A stretch of DNA of 64,000 nt from Chloroflexota bacterium (lineage in GTDB: Bacteria; Chloroflexota; Chloroflexia; Thermomicrobiales; UBA6265), in contig JAEWEG010000045.1 in the NCBI GenBank assembly GCA_023389575.1, positions 42,734-106,733 of the forward strand. Direction: 5' to 3'. Position 1 is the stretch's first letter. Each line of letters starts with the position of its first letter. The position numbers were made by a program, and so were the translations under genes. This document shows positions 44,001 to 52,007 of the stretch, one piece after another. The notes under the pieces were generated by a model that had not been told where the DNA came from, made no database searches, and was given only the letters and a program-made list of their open reading frames with translations.

Positions 44001-45450
44001 CCGGCGCGGCGACCTCCGCGATCGCCGCCAGCGTGTCGCGCACCCACTCGCGCAGGAGCGTTTCTTCCGCGTCGTTCGACTCCGGCGGGCCCTCCGCCAG
44101 CCGCACCACCGAGCGGCGACGGCTGGCGACCTGCTGCCCATGCTCGTTGCCGGTCACCAGTGCTCCCAGCAGGTAGAGCCGGTCGTTGAGGTAGTCGTGC
44201 TGCACGTCGATGTACACCCGCACCAGGTTGGGATGCAGCGTGGCGTTGCTGGCCGGAAGGGAGGTGTAGCCCTTCCCGGGAATCCATGGGATGCCCTCGA
44301 TGTCATCGCCCTTGAAGGCGCGATAGCGTCGGGCCCGGTGGATGAGTTCGTGCAGCCGGGGCCCGACCGGCCAGGTGGTGGACAGGTCCCGCGCCAGGTT
44401 CTCCCGGTCCGCGGCGGGCACGAGCGTGATGTTGTCCCGTCGCTCGCCGTCAACCGATACCTTCCCTTCGCGCCGCAAATCCTTCAGCGTCGCCAGGGCG
44501 GAGATGGTCCGAATGTTGCGTTGCTCCAGGGCTCGCTTGTCGCCTTCGGTCAGGTGCGGCAGCAACGAAAGATCGTCGGTCTCCGCGGCGTTCCGTAGGC
44601 AATATTCGTTGTAGAGGCAGCCATCGCATTTGTAGGTGAGGTGAAACGGAATCTCCTCGAACGGCGTGCCAAGCAGGCGGCTCGCGGTGGAATTCGGCCC
44701 GAGCACAAGGTCCCGCGCCGATTCGAGATAGGCCGGCGCGTCCTCGATCTGGTCGAGCAACGCGTCGCCCGTGCCGAAGAGGTCCAGCGCCGCCTTCCGC
44801 TGCCGCTCGGTCTCCACGTCGTCGGCATCCTGACCACTAGCGGCGCCCCGGTAGAGGATACCGAGCCGTATCGGCTCGTGGGCCACGCCCGCCTCGCCGA
44901 GCGCGTGCGCCAGCATGTCGTGGTAAAAGGCCACCTGAAGTCGATGTTCCACCCGCGACGCCGTCGAACTCTTCATGTCCGCGATCAGGACGCGCAACGC
45001 TCCGGTTGTATCCCGTTCCAGCCGGATCAGGTCGACATCCCCTCGCAGGACCCAGTTCCCGATCGGCGCCAGGATCCTCGCCTGGAGCAGCACGGATACC
45101 TCTCCCACCGCGATTGAACGGGCGATACCGGCGATCGCCATGTTGTCGTGCGTCGTTCCGCCGGCGGCGCGAAGCTCGGCCGAAAACCTGGTCACTGGAT
45201 ACCGCTCCGCGATCTCCTTCTCGATCCGCTCCTCGAACGACCTGCCCGACCGGGTCAGGATCGGCGGAATCGACTGCGCCACAACGTTGGCGTCCTTCAG
45301 GAAGTCGCGGCCGTTACGACGTTCGTGCAAGCGCAGGCGCAGGTATCGCTGGCACTGGTCGAGCCGGATGAACTGCGAGACATCCGTGGGGGAAATGCTG
45401 AGCGGCGATGCCTGGGTGGCGAGGTCGATGGTGGGGATGTCCTGTGTCAC
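41059..45450 (-). CDS. RecB/Cas4-like nuclease fused to SF1 helicase (TM0106-type)
   Basis: A 1463-residue DNA-processing protein. Residues 20-290 form a PD-(D/E)xK nuclease of the TM0106/RecB/Cas4 type: D138, D158 and K160 (IADMKSS) are candidate metal/catalytic residues, and C33, C275, C278 and C284 match the [4Fe-4S] pattern of Cas4 and AddB. A middle region (about 390-640) resembles the YprB-type RNase H fold but reads YIDVQHD where DxE is usual. The C-terminal SF1 helicase has Walker A near residue 995 (GPPGTGKS), DEASQMNLP, GDHRQMPP and VDTVERFQGGE. Start GTG follows CAGGAG by 7 nt. Role in repair or DNA defence is inferred. Confidence 0.88.
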   Translation of the reverse strand: MTQDIPTIDLATQASPLSISPTDVSQFIRLDQCQRYLRLRLHERRNGRDFLKDANVVAQSIPPILTRSGRSFEERIEKEIAERYPVTRFSAELRAAGGTTHDNMAIAGIARSIAVGEVSVLLQARILAPIGNWVLRGDVDLIRLERDTTGALRVLIADMKSSTASRVEHRLQVAFYHDMLAHALGEAGVAHEPIRLGILYRGAASGQDADDVETERQRKAALDLFGTGDALLDQIEDAPAYLESARDLVLGPNSTASRLLGTPFEEIPFHLTYKCDGCLYNEYCLRNAAETDDLSLLPHLTEGDKRALEQRNIRTISALATLKDLRREGKVSVDGERRDNITLVPAADRENLARDLSTTWPVGPRLHELIHRARRYRAFKGDDIEGIPWIPGKGYTSLPASNATLHPNLVRVYIDVQHDYLNDRLYLLGALVTGNEHGQQVASRRRSVVRLAEGPPESNDAEETLLREWVRDTLAAIAEVAAPDADGEPRAPIHLVFINDFAQRVLLDAFGRHATSILGATALYDFVTQMAAFDSPVASHLDTQIREHRNYPMVCQSLQSVATFLKFDWNSGTPYRAMFRHRMFDYIGRLDSDAPDGQGKVDWYTSRSRFNSQIPLEYAYAAWNDLPEPEAGEEDEFEAYRAVSTEHLVGFHARRLEAMEHIARDFPGNRQTTHTSFTIPDLAEFDERAPTLAHALDEFVMIERHVELGAWKNDRQAAPEQRLLRGQTLLVRYLEEDQPEGLAEQNRDHHERSALRARQEADFRARKPDAKRLNLSKAERELSNWTNEGLVFRLRIEVPGDVGDLDSALRMSTIKEGAMLVLSPRFAFDERLPEAERTPFTPTAKQMLYSPRVTLKKIVVERKDGKAVRAFAEVEMSGSRGGSGMKGFAFGSRLSPLNPDELYTLDDDPNDFNGYWASKVTEGLIAGGSNRLYRLLVDRDWADIAVPPASIDAQQWFLDGLEALHEAGAFGVSFEQSKRRFISGESASPVLLVQGPPGTGKSFSTAFALFARIQAAMAGNRDYRIVISCKTHAAIDVLLHNVRDVQEDLRVMARSHPEIFQRFFDPRLLDVPLFRNRPRGSVQPGITAIPKDGDLEKGEQKAVDRIESHRWAVVASTPGGIFGLVKDHWSSKELFGHEFIQALVLDEASQMNLPEAIMAALPLAGDGQLIVVGDHRQMPPIVKNDWSSEPRRTFQEFRTYESLFLTLLALNPPLIQFEESFRLHADMAEFLRDQIYVKDQIAFHSNRRDVIEKVDVGDSFIRAVLNPHHPLTVVVHDEAASQLSNPYELQLMAPILAELAEPDRLNLDVHDGMGVVVPHRAQRAAFVERVRAISERDENDEIVDSAVDTVERFQGGERTVILIGATESDRDYLLAAGKFLLDPRRLTVALSRAKKKMVLVAARSVFELFSSDEETFANAQLWKNLLRQTCTVPLWEGDRHGVHVEVWGNPSREMPGTAGDLAS

Positions 45451-45629
45451 GCGTGATGCTCCTGCGAAGTCTCGCAACCTGGCTGGTCTGGGCTTGCTCC
45501 AGGGAAAGTGTAGGCCACGGCGCCACTGGCGCCACGTCACGCGCCAATCCCGCTCGCGTTCCTGGTTCGCGCTACTCGCAAAGCCGCGTATGATGTCGCA
45601 TTGAACCCGGCACGAGCACGAGGAGAACC

Positions 45630-46319
45630 ATGGGAGACAAACCTGTCGATCCGGTCGCCGCGCTCCGGTCCGCGCCAATCATGGGCGCGCTCGACGAGGA
45701 CGCCCTGCGAGATCTGGCGCGATATTGCGTGGTCCGGCGTCTCGATCGCGGTCAGGTTCTCTTCACCGAGGGCGAACCCAGCGAGTCGTTCTACCTCGTT
45801 GAGTCGGGTCGCGTCCGGGTCATCCGCATCTCGGACGACGGCGCCGAACTGGTGCTATCCGTGATCGGCCCTGGCGGCGCCATTGGCGAGCTTTCGGTGT
45901 TCGACGGCGCGCCCCGGTCGGCCAGCGTCGAGGCGATCGAGCGCTGCGACGTGGTGGTTGTCCCGAATGCCCGCGTCCGCGAGGTCCTCAGCGCGTCCAC
46001 CGACAGCCTGCTCGCGGTCGTTTCCGAACTGGCCACCATGGTCCGTCGCCTCACCGGGAGTACCGCCGACCTCGTCTTCCTCGACCTGCCTCACCGGGTC
46101 GCCAAGTTTCTCCTGCTGAACCGGATCGACCACGGCGAGGGGACAGCCCACGTCGAATTCGCCATGAGCCAGGCGGGCATCGCCGCCCAACTCGGCGTCG
46201 CCCGCCAGACGTTCAACTCGACCCTGAGCGGCCTCATTCGCGAGGGGTGGATCACCGTCGACGGGCGGAAGGTCATCCTGCACGACGTGGATGCGCTCAC
46301 GGATTTCCTCGAAGGCTAG
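45630..46319 (+). CDS. CRP/FNR family transcription regulator
   Basis: A 229-residue regulator. The cyclic-nucleotide pocket is GGAIGELSVFDGAPRSASVEA, with the Glu and Arg-Ser of cAMP-type pockets. The winged-helix domain has MSQAGIAAQLGVARQTFNSTLSGL with the recognition helix RQTFNSTL. FNR-type cysteines are absent, so cyclic nucleotide is the likely signal. A GAGGAG precedes the ATG, and TATGAT about 40 nt upstream is a possible -10. It converges with a cyclase gene and overlaps its 3' end by 23 nt. Confidence 0.92.
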   Translation: MGDKPVDPVAALRSAPIMGALDEDALRDLARYCVVRRLDRGQVLFTEGEPSESFYLVESGRVRVIRISDDGAELVLSVIGPGGAIGELSVFDGAPRSASVEAIERCDVVVVPNARVREVLSASTDSLLAVVSELATMVRRLTGSTADLVFLDLPHRVAKFLLLNRIDHGEGTAHVEFAMSQAGIAAQLGVARQTFNSTLSGLIREGWITVDGRKVILHDVDALTDFLEG

Positions 46320-49300
46320 CCAGTTCCCGGGAACGGCTCGAACCCTCCGCTGGAATCGCCTCCAGCCACCGCTTCGCGCCGATCCGGCCGAGCGAGGCGA
46401 TCGCCTCGTCGCGCGGCACCGCCGCCTCGTCCAGCTTCCCCTGTCGACCGAGGACCTCCGCCAGCACCGCCTGCGCCCTGGCCCGATCCGGCGTCGCGCC
46501 AACGGCATCCAGCGCCGCGATGGCTTCGCGCAACTCGGCCTCGATCGCACTGAGCGACCGATCCGCCCGGGGATCGAGCGCATCCACCGTCGCCCGCAGC
46601 CGCTTCACCTCCGCCGCAAGCAACGGCATCACCTTGCGGGCCGGCTGGCTGCCGACATTAGCGATCTGGTTCCGGGCGGCGTCGAACCTTCCAGCCTCCA
46701 CCAGCCAGTCCGTCGTCAGCGTCCACAGGATCGAGTAGTCATCCGTCAGCCCGCCATAGTCCCAGGCATCCTGGAGGGCCCGTTCCGCCTCGGTGGCCGC
46801 CGGGGATACCTCGGCCCGGACGTACAGGCTCGCGGCGAACGCCATCCGCGGCCAGATCGCCGCGTAGCTGACATCCGAGTCGCTGGCTTCCGGCCGCGTC
46901 CACGACTGTGGAGGAACGGGCTGTCCACCCCGCAGGTACTCGATGAGGACCGCGAAGATCCCGCTCTGGTCGTACAGTTGGCGTACCACGTCACTTTCCG
47001 GGAGCACCCGGCTGTTGGCCACGTCGAGACATTCGTCCCACCCGCCGGCGAAGAACAGCGCACACCCCTGGTTCAGGTCCAGGATGTACGACCAATCGAG
47101 GCCGCCCGACCGCAGTTGCAGGTCGAGCGCCTCGGCGCCCGCCTCGGTCGCGAGTGGGAGGTTCACCGGGATCAGGATGCTGGAGAGTCCCGAAAGGGCG
47201 CGCCCCAGCAGGGAAAGCAGCTGGTGGCGTCGAGCCAGGCGAACCGCCTCCTCCGCGAACATGGTGGCCAGCCTGTGCCTGGAGTTCATCGAATGCCAAA
47301 TGTGATGCGCTAGCAGGGACTCGATGATTAACTCCGGTTGCCGCGACTCCTCGGCGAGGTCGAGGCTCAGTGGTCCCCAGTCCTCGAACGACACGTCATC
47401 CAGGTAGAGCGCCCCCGCCACTGCCCAGATCCGCGCGATGGCGCAGGCGGTCGCCGGTGTCAGTCCAGCCAGGCTTTCGGGCGTTGGAAACTGGCCGATG
47501 ACCTTGGCGGTGGAAGCGAAATCTTCCGCGAGCACGTGCGCGGCGTGGGCGGCCAGCACGGACTTCGCCTGGACTTCCCTGTCCTCGCTGACCACCCTGG
47601 CGGCATGGACGAGCGCCTCGTCCGGCAATCCGGCGTCGATCGCGCAGTTCGCGGCCACGAGATGCAGCCGGTTGGCGTCGTCCTGGTTGGTCACGCCTTC
47701 GAGCGCCAGGTCGTACAGCTTCAGGGCTTCCGCGAAGGCTCCCACCTTCCGTCTCCGGTCCCCAGCGCGTTCCAGCCACTCCATGCGAAGCGTCGCCAAC
47801 GAATCGTGGGCCGGATCGGTGGGCGACATCATGCCCATCGCCGCCACCAGGTGCTGGGCCACCATGCCCGCCTGCTCGGGCGTCGCGTCCTGGGCCATGT
47901 AATGGTTCGCCACCCGCAGATGCCGGTCGATTCGATCCTTGCGGGAGAGCCGTTCGTAGGCCACCTGGCGAAAAATCGACTGCACGAAGACGATGTTGCC
48001 CTCGTACGGCGAAAAGCTGTCGGTGATGGTGTTGATCAGGTCCCGTTGCCGCAACCGATTGAGACTCTCCGACAGTTCGGCGTCGTCCAGCGGGGAAATG
48101 ACGCGCAACTCGCTGAGGTTGAACGACGGACCGAGCACCGCCGCGTCCTGCAATACCGCTCGATCGGTTTCCGGCAACAGGTCCAAACGACTCGCCACCA
48201 GCACCTGGAGCGAGACCGGCGGCGACGCACCTTCAGCGGGAGACTCCCCAGATGCATCGACCATCACCCGGGCGCCGGCTGGACTCCTGACCACCTCGCC
48301 ACGATCCATCATCGACCGCACGGTTTCGATGGCATAGAGCGGGATTCCATCCGCCTGGCGCACCAGCGCCTCGCGCTGGCCGTCCGTGAGATCGGCGACC
48401 AACCGATCGAACATCTCCCCCATCAACGACGGTGAGAGTCCTTCCAGGTTGATGAACGACGATCGCCGTCCACTTCCAAACCGGGGCCGCCGGTCCACCA
48501 GTTCCGGCCGCGTCAGCACCAGCACGAACAGTGGCTTCGAGATGCCACGAACCACATGCTCGATAAAGTCGAGCAACGCATCGTCGGCGTGATGCGCGTC
48601 CTCCACCACCCACACGATGGGATGCCCCTCCGTACCGAGGATCTCGAACCACTGGAGCCACGCCGCGAACAGGTCCTCCCGGCCGAACGTCCCGGAACTG
48701 GTGCCCAGCAGCACCGCTAATCGTGGCAGGAGCAGCGACTGGCCTTCCTGGCCCACGCCATGGGAGTCCAGCAAGCCGGTGAGCCGATGCTGGATCATCG
48801 CCGCGTCATCGTGCTCGGCCAGGTCGAGCCGGGTCCGCACCGCGTGGACCAGCGCCGAATACGCCACCCCCTCGCCATACGGGAGACACTGCCCCCAGTG
48901 CCACAGCACGGTCTGGGACACCCCATCGAGGTAGTCCTCCAGCTCCGCGGCCAATCGCGACTTGCCGACCCCCGGCTCACCCGCGATCACCAGGAGCCGT
49001 CCCCGCTGCTCATCCAGCGAGGCGTGGAACAGTTCCTTCACCATGGTCAGTTCGCGCCTGTACCCGGTGAGCGGAATGGCGAGGTGCTGGTCCGGCAGGC
49101 CGCGCCTGGCGCTCTCCAGCCCGCGCGCCGCGTGCAACCGCAACGGCGCCGACTTGCCCTTGAGCACGAACTCGCCCATGTCTTCATAGGTGATCGCGTT
49201 CGAGGTGATCTCCGCCGTTTGCTCGTCCACCCACGCTTCGCCCGGCGTGGCCCTGGCCTGCACGCGGGAGGCGGTGTTGACGGCATCTCCCGACACCAAC

Positions 49301-49716
49301 CCTTCGCCCACCGCGCCAATCGTCACCGCCACCTCTCCGGTCGCGATGCCCACACGCAGCCGGAGGTTTTCCGCGCCGATCCGCAGGCCATACGGCCCAA
49401 TCATTTCGATCAGGTCGAGCCCCGCCCGCACCGCGCGCTCGGCGTCGTCCTCGTGCGCGGTGGGCACGCCCCACACCGCCATCACCGCGTCGCCAATGAA
49501 CTTCTCCACCGTGCCGCCGTAGCGGTCAATCACTTCACGGCATCGGACGAAGTATCCCGACAGGAAGTCGCGGACGTCCTCCGGATCGAGCGCCTCGGCG
49601 AAGGGCGTGAATCCAACTAGGTCGGCGAACAGGATGCTGGTCACCCGCCGCTCCGACACGGGATGCGAGCCGGGATGGCCGTTGACCTGGGGGATGTGGC
49701 TATGGTATTCGACCAC
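46297..49716 (-). CDS. Class III nucleotidyl cyclase - AAA ATPase - TPR protein (copy 1)
   Basis: A 1139-residue signal protein. The cyclase domain (about 20-165) has metal Asp32 and Asp76, purine-pocket Lys72 and the transition-state N147 and R151 (SGDAVNTASR). The residue normally Asp or Thr for base selection aligns with Leu140, which is unusual. The AAA-like ATPase has Walker A GEPGVGKS (246-253) and LFVLVLTRPELVDRRPRFG. TPR-like helices fill residues about 640-1130. This is a signal-integrating cyclase of the guanylate/adenylate cyclase-AAA type. It overlaps the 3' end of the CRP gene. Confidence 0.9.
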   Translation of the reverse strand: MVEYHSHIPQVNGHPGSHPVSERRVTSILFADLVGFTPFAEALDPEDVRDFLSGYFVRCREVIDRYGGTVEKFIGDAVMAVWGVPTAHEDDAERAVRAGLDLIEMIGPYGLRIGAENLRLRVGIATGEVAVTIGAVGEGLVSGDAVNTASRVQARATPGEAWVDEQTAEITSNAITYEDMGEFVLKGKSAPLRLHAARGLESARRGLPDQHLAIPLTGYRRELTMVKELFHASLDEQRGRLLVIAGEPGVGKSRLAAELEDYLDGVSQTVLWHWGQCLPYGEGVAYSALVHAVRTRLDLAEHDDAAMIQHRLTGLLDSHGVGQEGQSLLLPRLAVLLGTSSGTFGREDLFAAWLQWFEILGTEGHPIVWVVEDAHHADDALLDFIEHVVRGISKPLFVLVLTRPELVDRRPRFGSGRRSSFINLEGLSPSLMGEMFDRLVADLTDGQREALVRQADGIPLYAIETVRSMMDRGEVVRSPAGARVMVDASGESPAEGASPPVSLQVLVASRLDLLPETDRAVLQDAAVLGPSFNLSELRVISPLDDAELSESLNRLRQRDLINTITDSFSPYEGNIVFVQSIFRQVAYERLSRKDRIDRHLRVANHYMAQDATPEQAGMVAQHLVAAMGMMSPTDPAHDSLATLRMEWLERAGDRRRKVGAFAEALKLYDLALEGVTNQDDANRLHLVAANCAIDAGLPDEALVHAARVVSEDREVQAKSVLAAHAAHVLAEDFASTAKVIGQFPTPESLAGLTPATACAIARIWAVAGALYLDDVSFEDWGPLSLDLAEESRQPELIIESLLAHHIWHSMNSRHRLATMFAEEAVRLARRHQLLSLLGRALSGLSSILIPVNLPLATEAGAEALDLQLRSGGLDWSYILDLNQGCALFFAGGWDECLDVANSRVLPESDVVRQLYDQSGIFAVLIEYLRGGQPVPPQSWTRPEASDSDVSYAAIWPRMAFAASLYVRAEVSPAATEAERALQDAWDYGGLTDDYSILWTLTTDWLVEAGRFDAARNQIANVGSQPARKVMPLLAAEVKRLRATVDALDPRADRSLSAIEAELREAIAALDAVGATPDRARAQAVLAEVLGRQGKLDEAAVPRDEAIASLGRIGAKRWLEAIPAEGSSRSRELASLRGNP

Positions 49717-49878
49717 GTCTGCATGTCCGATCGCGTCGCGGTTCTGTCGATAGGCGTCCCTCCGCAGTGTAGCAAAGCATCATGGCGACGACCCCATCAC
49801 CACGACATCCGCGCCCGCATCCATCCAGCCATGAGTTCGCGACCGGCAAGCCCCAGCGGCGGTCTCCTTCAACGACCA

Positions 49879-49914
49879 CGAAGGGCGGATTCCTCTCTGG
49901 GAACCCGCCCTTCG
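49879..49914. terminator. Terminator downstream of MFS-cNMP gene
   Basis: CGAAGGGCGG pairs with CCGCCCTTCG around a 16-nt loop that itself can form a short TTCC/GGAA stem. It lies 25 nt after the stop of the leftward MFS gene and upstream of cyclase copy 1. Confidence 0.65.
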
Positions 49915-49938
49915 CGAGATGACGTCAAATCAGTGGAA

Positions 49939-51639
49939 TCATGCCGCCGCGGGCTGGGGAGCCGGCATCAACGCGTCCTCGCTCGCCATCGCGCCGATCC
50001 GTGTGCGACCAAACCGATCCGCGGCCAGGTTCACCAGCGAGGGCGAGGCCGACGAGGCGTTGATCGCATCCAGGAACTGGTCGCCCGGTATTCGCAGCAA
50101 CTCGCAGTCGGTGACCAACGTCACGGTAGCGGTTCGCGGGATCGACCGCAGCAAGCCGAGCTCGCCCACCCATCCCGGCGCGGTGACCGGTGGGATGTTC
50201 GTGTCGCCAGCGTTCGTGGTTATCGCGAGCTCACCGGACCGCAGCAGCCACAGGAAATCTGGCTGGTCACCTTCGGTGATCAGCACATGCCCGGCGGGCA
50301 AGGTTTCCGAATGGGCCGCCAGGGACAGTGATTCAACTCCCGTCCGGCTCAGGCCATCGAACAGCCCGAGTGTTTCGATGAAGTCCGCGCGCTGGCCAAT
50401 CGCCGCCACCCGCGCCCGGTCCGACCGCTCGCCCCGGAGCAGCAACGGCAACAGCAGCACCGCCAGGCCGGGGAAGATCAACCCTGCCCCGATCAGCGTC
50501 GGCTCGATGCCCCACCGCTCGATCGTGAAGCCGGCCGCCGTGATCGAGCCAGTCGCGGCGAGCAGCGCGCCGGCCGTGATCGTCGCGATGGTCCTGCCCA
50601 TCACGCCGTTCGGCATCGCCCGCTGGAGCGCCGTCAGCGCGATCACGTCGACCATCACCAGGCCCGCCCCGGAAAGCGCCAGCAAACCAAGCACGACCTG
50701 GTAGTTGTCGGTCAACCCAATGCCAACGTACGGCGCACCCTGCAGGATGAGGCAGCCCACCACCAGGAGGGAGAGATAGGATGACGACGCCATCCGGTCC
50801 GCGACCAGCGCGATCGCCACACCGCCCACCGCCGAGGCCGCGAAGAACGAGCTGTAGCCCGCCTCCTGAAGGTCGAGGTGGTTGGTCAATTCGGCGAAGA
50901 ACACCAGTTCCGGCCCATAGAGCGCCGCCGAGAGGACGGTACAGACCGCCAGCGCCATCGCGTATGGGCGTCCAGCGAGGGCCTGGAGCCCCGCGACCCA
51001 CTGGCGCATCACGCCGGGCGCTTCCTCGGCATCACCCTTCGACCTGATCGACATCGACCAGTAGAGGGCAGCCGCCAGCACGTAGCCACAGGCATTCACG
51101 GCGATCGCGGCCACGTTGTTGCCGGTCAGGATCAACAGACCGCCGAACAATGGCCCCAGGATGATGAACAGGTTCTCCAGCACATTGATCATCACGTTCG
51201 CCGTGACGAGATCCTTCTCCGAAACGATTTCCGGCATCATGGCGCTGTCGGCCGGACGGTTCGGAGCCTGGAACACCGCCATCAGCGCGGCCATCGCCAG
51301 GATGGACCAGATCGGCGCGTGATTCGCCACAAGCAGCGTCATCGCGCCCAGCGTCGCGGCGGTCAGGAGCGCACAGATCGTCACCAGGGCCCGCCGGTCG
51401 AACCGATCGGCCACCACCCCGGCGTACGGATTGACCACCAGCCCCGTGATCCACCGCACCGCCGCCAGCGTCGCCACCGATTTCGCCGACCCCGTTTCCG
51501 CATACAGGTAGGCGGCGATCACGATCGTGTATGCCCACGACCCCAACTCGATGATCGTGAACGCGCCCAGCATCCGGCGCAGGTCCGGATAGGAAAGGGT
51601 CGAACGATAGCGCCCCATGGTTGAAACCGATGCTTCCAC
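49939..51639 (-). CDS. MFS transporter fused to C-terminal cyclic-nucleotide-binding domain
   Basis: A 566-residue fusion. Residues 5-400 are a 12-helix MFS transporter (VVNPYAGVVADRFDRRALV is the MFS motif A region). Residues about 430-540 form a cNMP-binding domain: LPAGHVLITEGDQPDFLWLL, then GWVGELGLLRSIPRTATVTL with the Glu and Arg of the phosphate-binding cassette. Transport may be gated by cAMP or cGMP. The GTG start at 51639 follows GGAGG by 7 nt; the frame extends upstream without homology. The gene lies between two cyclase genes. Confidence 0.88.
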   Translation of the reverse strand: MEASVSTMGRYRSTLSYPDLRRMLGAFTIIELGSWAYTIVIAAYLYAETGSAKSVATLAAVRWITGLVVNPYAGVVADRFDRRALVTICALLTAATLGAMTLLVANHAPIWSILAMAALMAVFQAPNRPADSAMMPEIVSEKDLVTANVMINVLENLFIILGPLFGGLLILTGNNVAAIAVNACGYVLAAALYWSMSIRSKGDAEEAPGVMRQWVAGLQALAGRPYAMALAVCTVLSAALYGPELVFFAELTNHLDLQEAGYSSFFAASAVGGVAIALVADRMASSSYLSLLVVGCLILQGAPYVGIGLTDNYQVVLGLLALSGAGLVMVDVIALTALQRAMPNGVMGRTIATITAGALLAATGSITAAGFTIERWGIEPTLIGAGLIFPGLAVLLLPLLLRGERSDRARVAAIGQRADFIETLGLFDGLSRTGVESLSLAAHSETLPAGHVLITEGDQPDFLWLLRSGELAITTNAGDTNIPPVTAPGWVGELGLLRSIPRTATVTLVTDCELLRIPGDQFLDAINASSASPSLVNLAADRFGRTRIGAMASEDALMPAPQPAAA

Positions 51640-51686
51640 CTGCCCGCCTCCCTCACTCGCCTCGCAAGCCAACGCCCGGATCGCGA

Positions 51687-51929
51687 CTACACACCCGCCC
51701 GCCACGACCCGGACGCGGCCAGGAACCACATCGGAGCGTGGGTACCCATCGGGAATTCAGGTTCCCCGGCGGCTTCCACCCTGGGCGCCAGCCCGCCACC
51801 GACCGATCTGGCATCGGAGGCCACCACCACTGGTTCGTGACCGCTTCCATTACCATCCGTCTCCACATTCGAGGTCACACGGAATGCTTCGAGCGGTAAC
51901 GCGCTGAATGTCCTGTCGAGCTGGTACAT
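51687..51929 (-). CDS. Small hypothetical protein upstream of MFS-cNMP gene
   Basis: An 80-residue frame, MYQLDRTFSALPLEAFRVTS..., with AGGAG 7 nt before its ATG. It has no membrane segment, cysteine or named motif; Gly/Pro are frequent in its second half. It ends 47 nt before the MFS-cNMP start on the same strand. Frame and ribosome site support a gene, but low complexity and short length leave doubt. I do not recognise a family. Confidence 0.45.
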   Translation of the reverse strand: MYQLDRTFSALPLEAFRVTSNVETDGNGSGHEPVVVASDARSVGGGLAPRVEAAGEPEFPMGTHAPMWFLAASGSWRAGV

Positions 51930-52007
51930 CGGTCACTCCTGGGGTATCGCCACGCTGCTGTCACACGGTTCTGACCGCATCATGGGCCCCAAGCGACGCG
52001 ATGTCTG

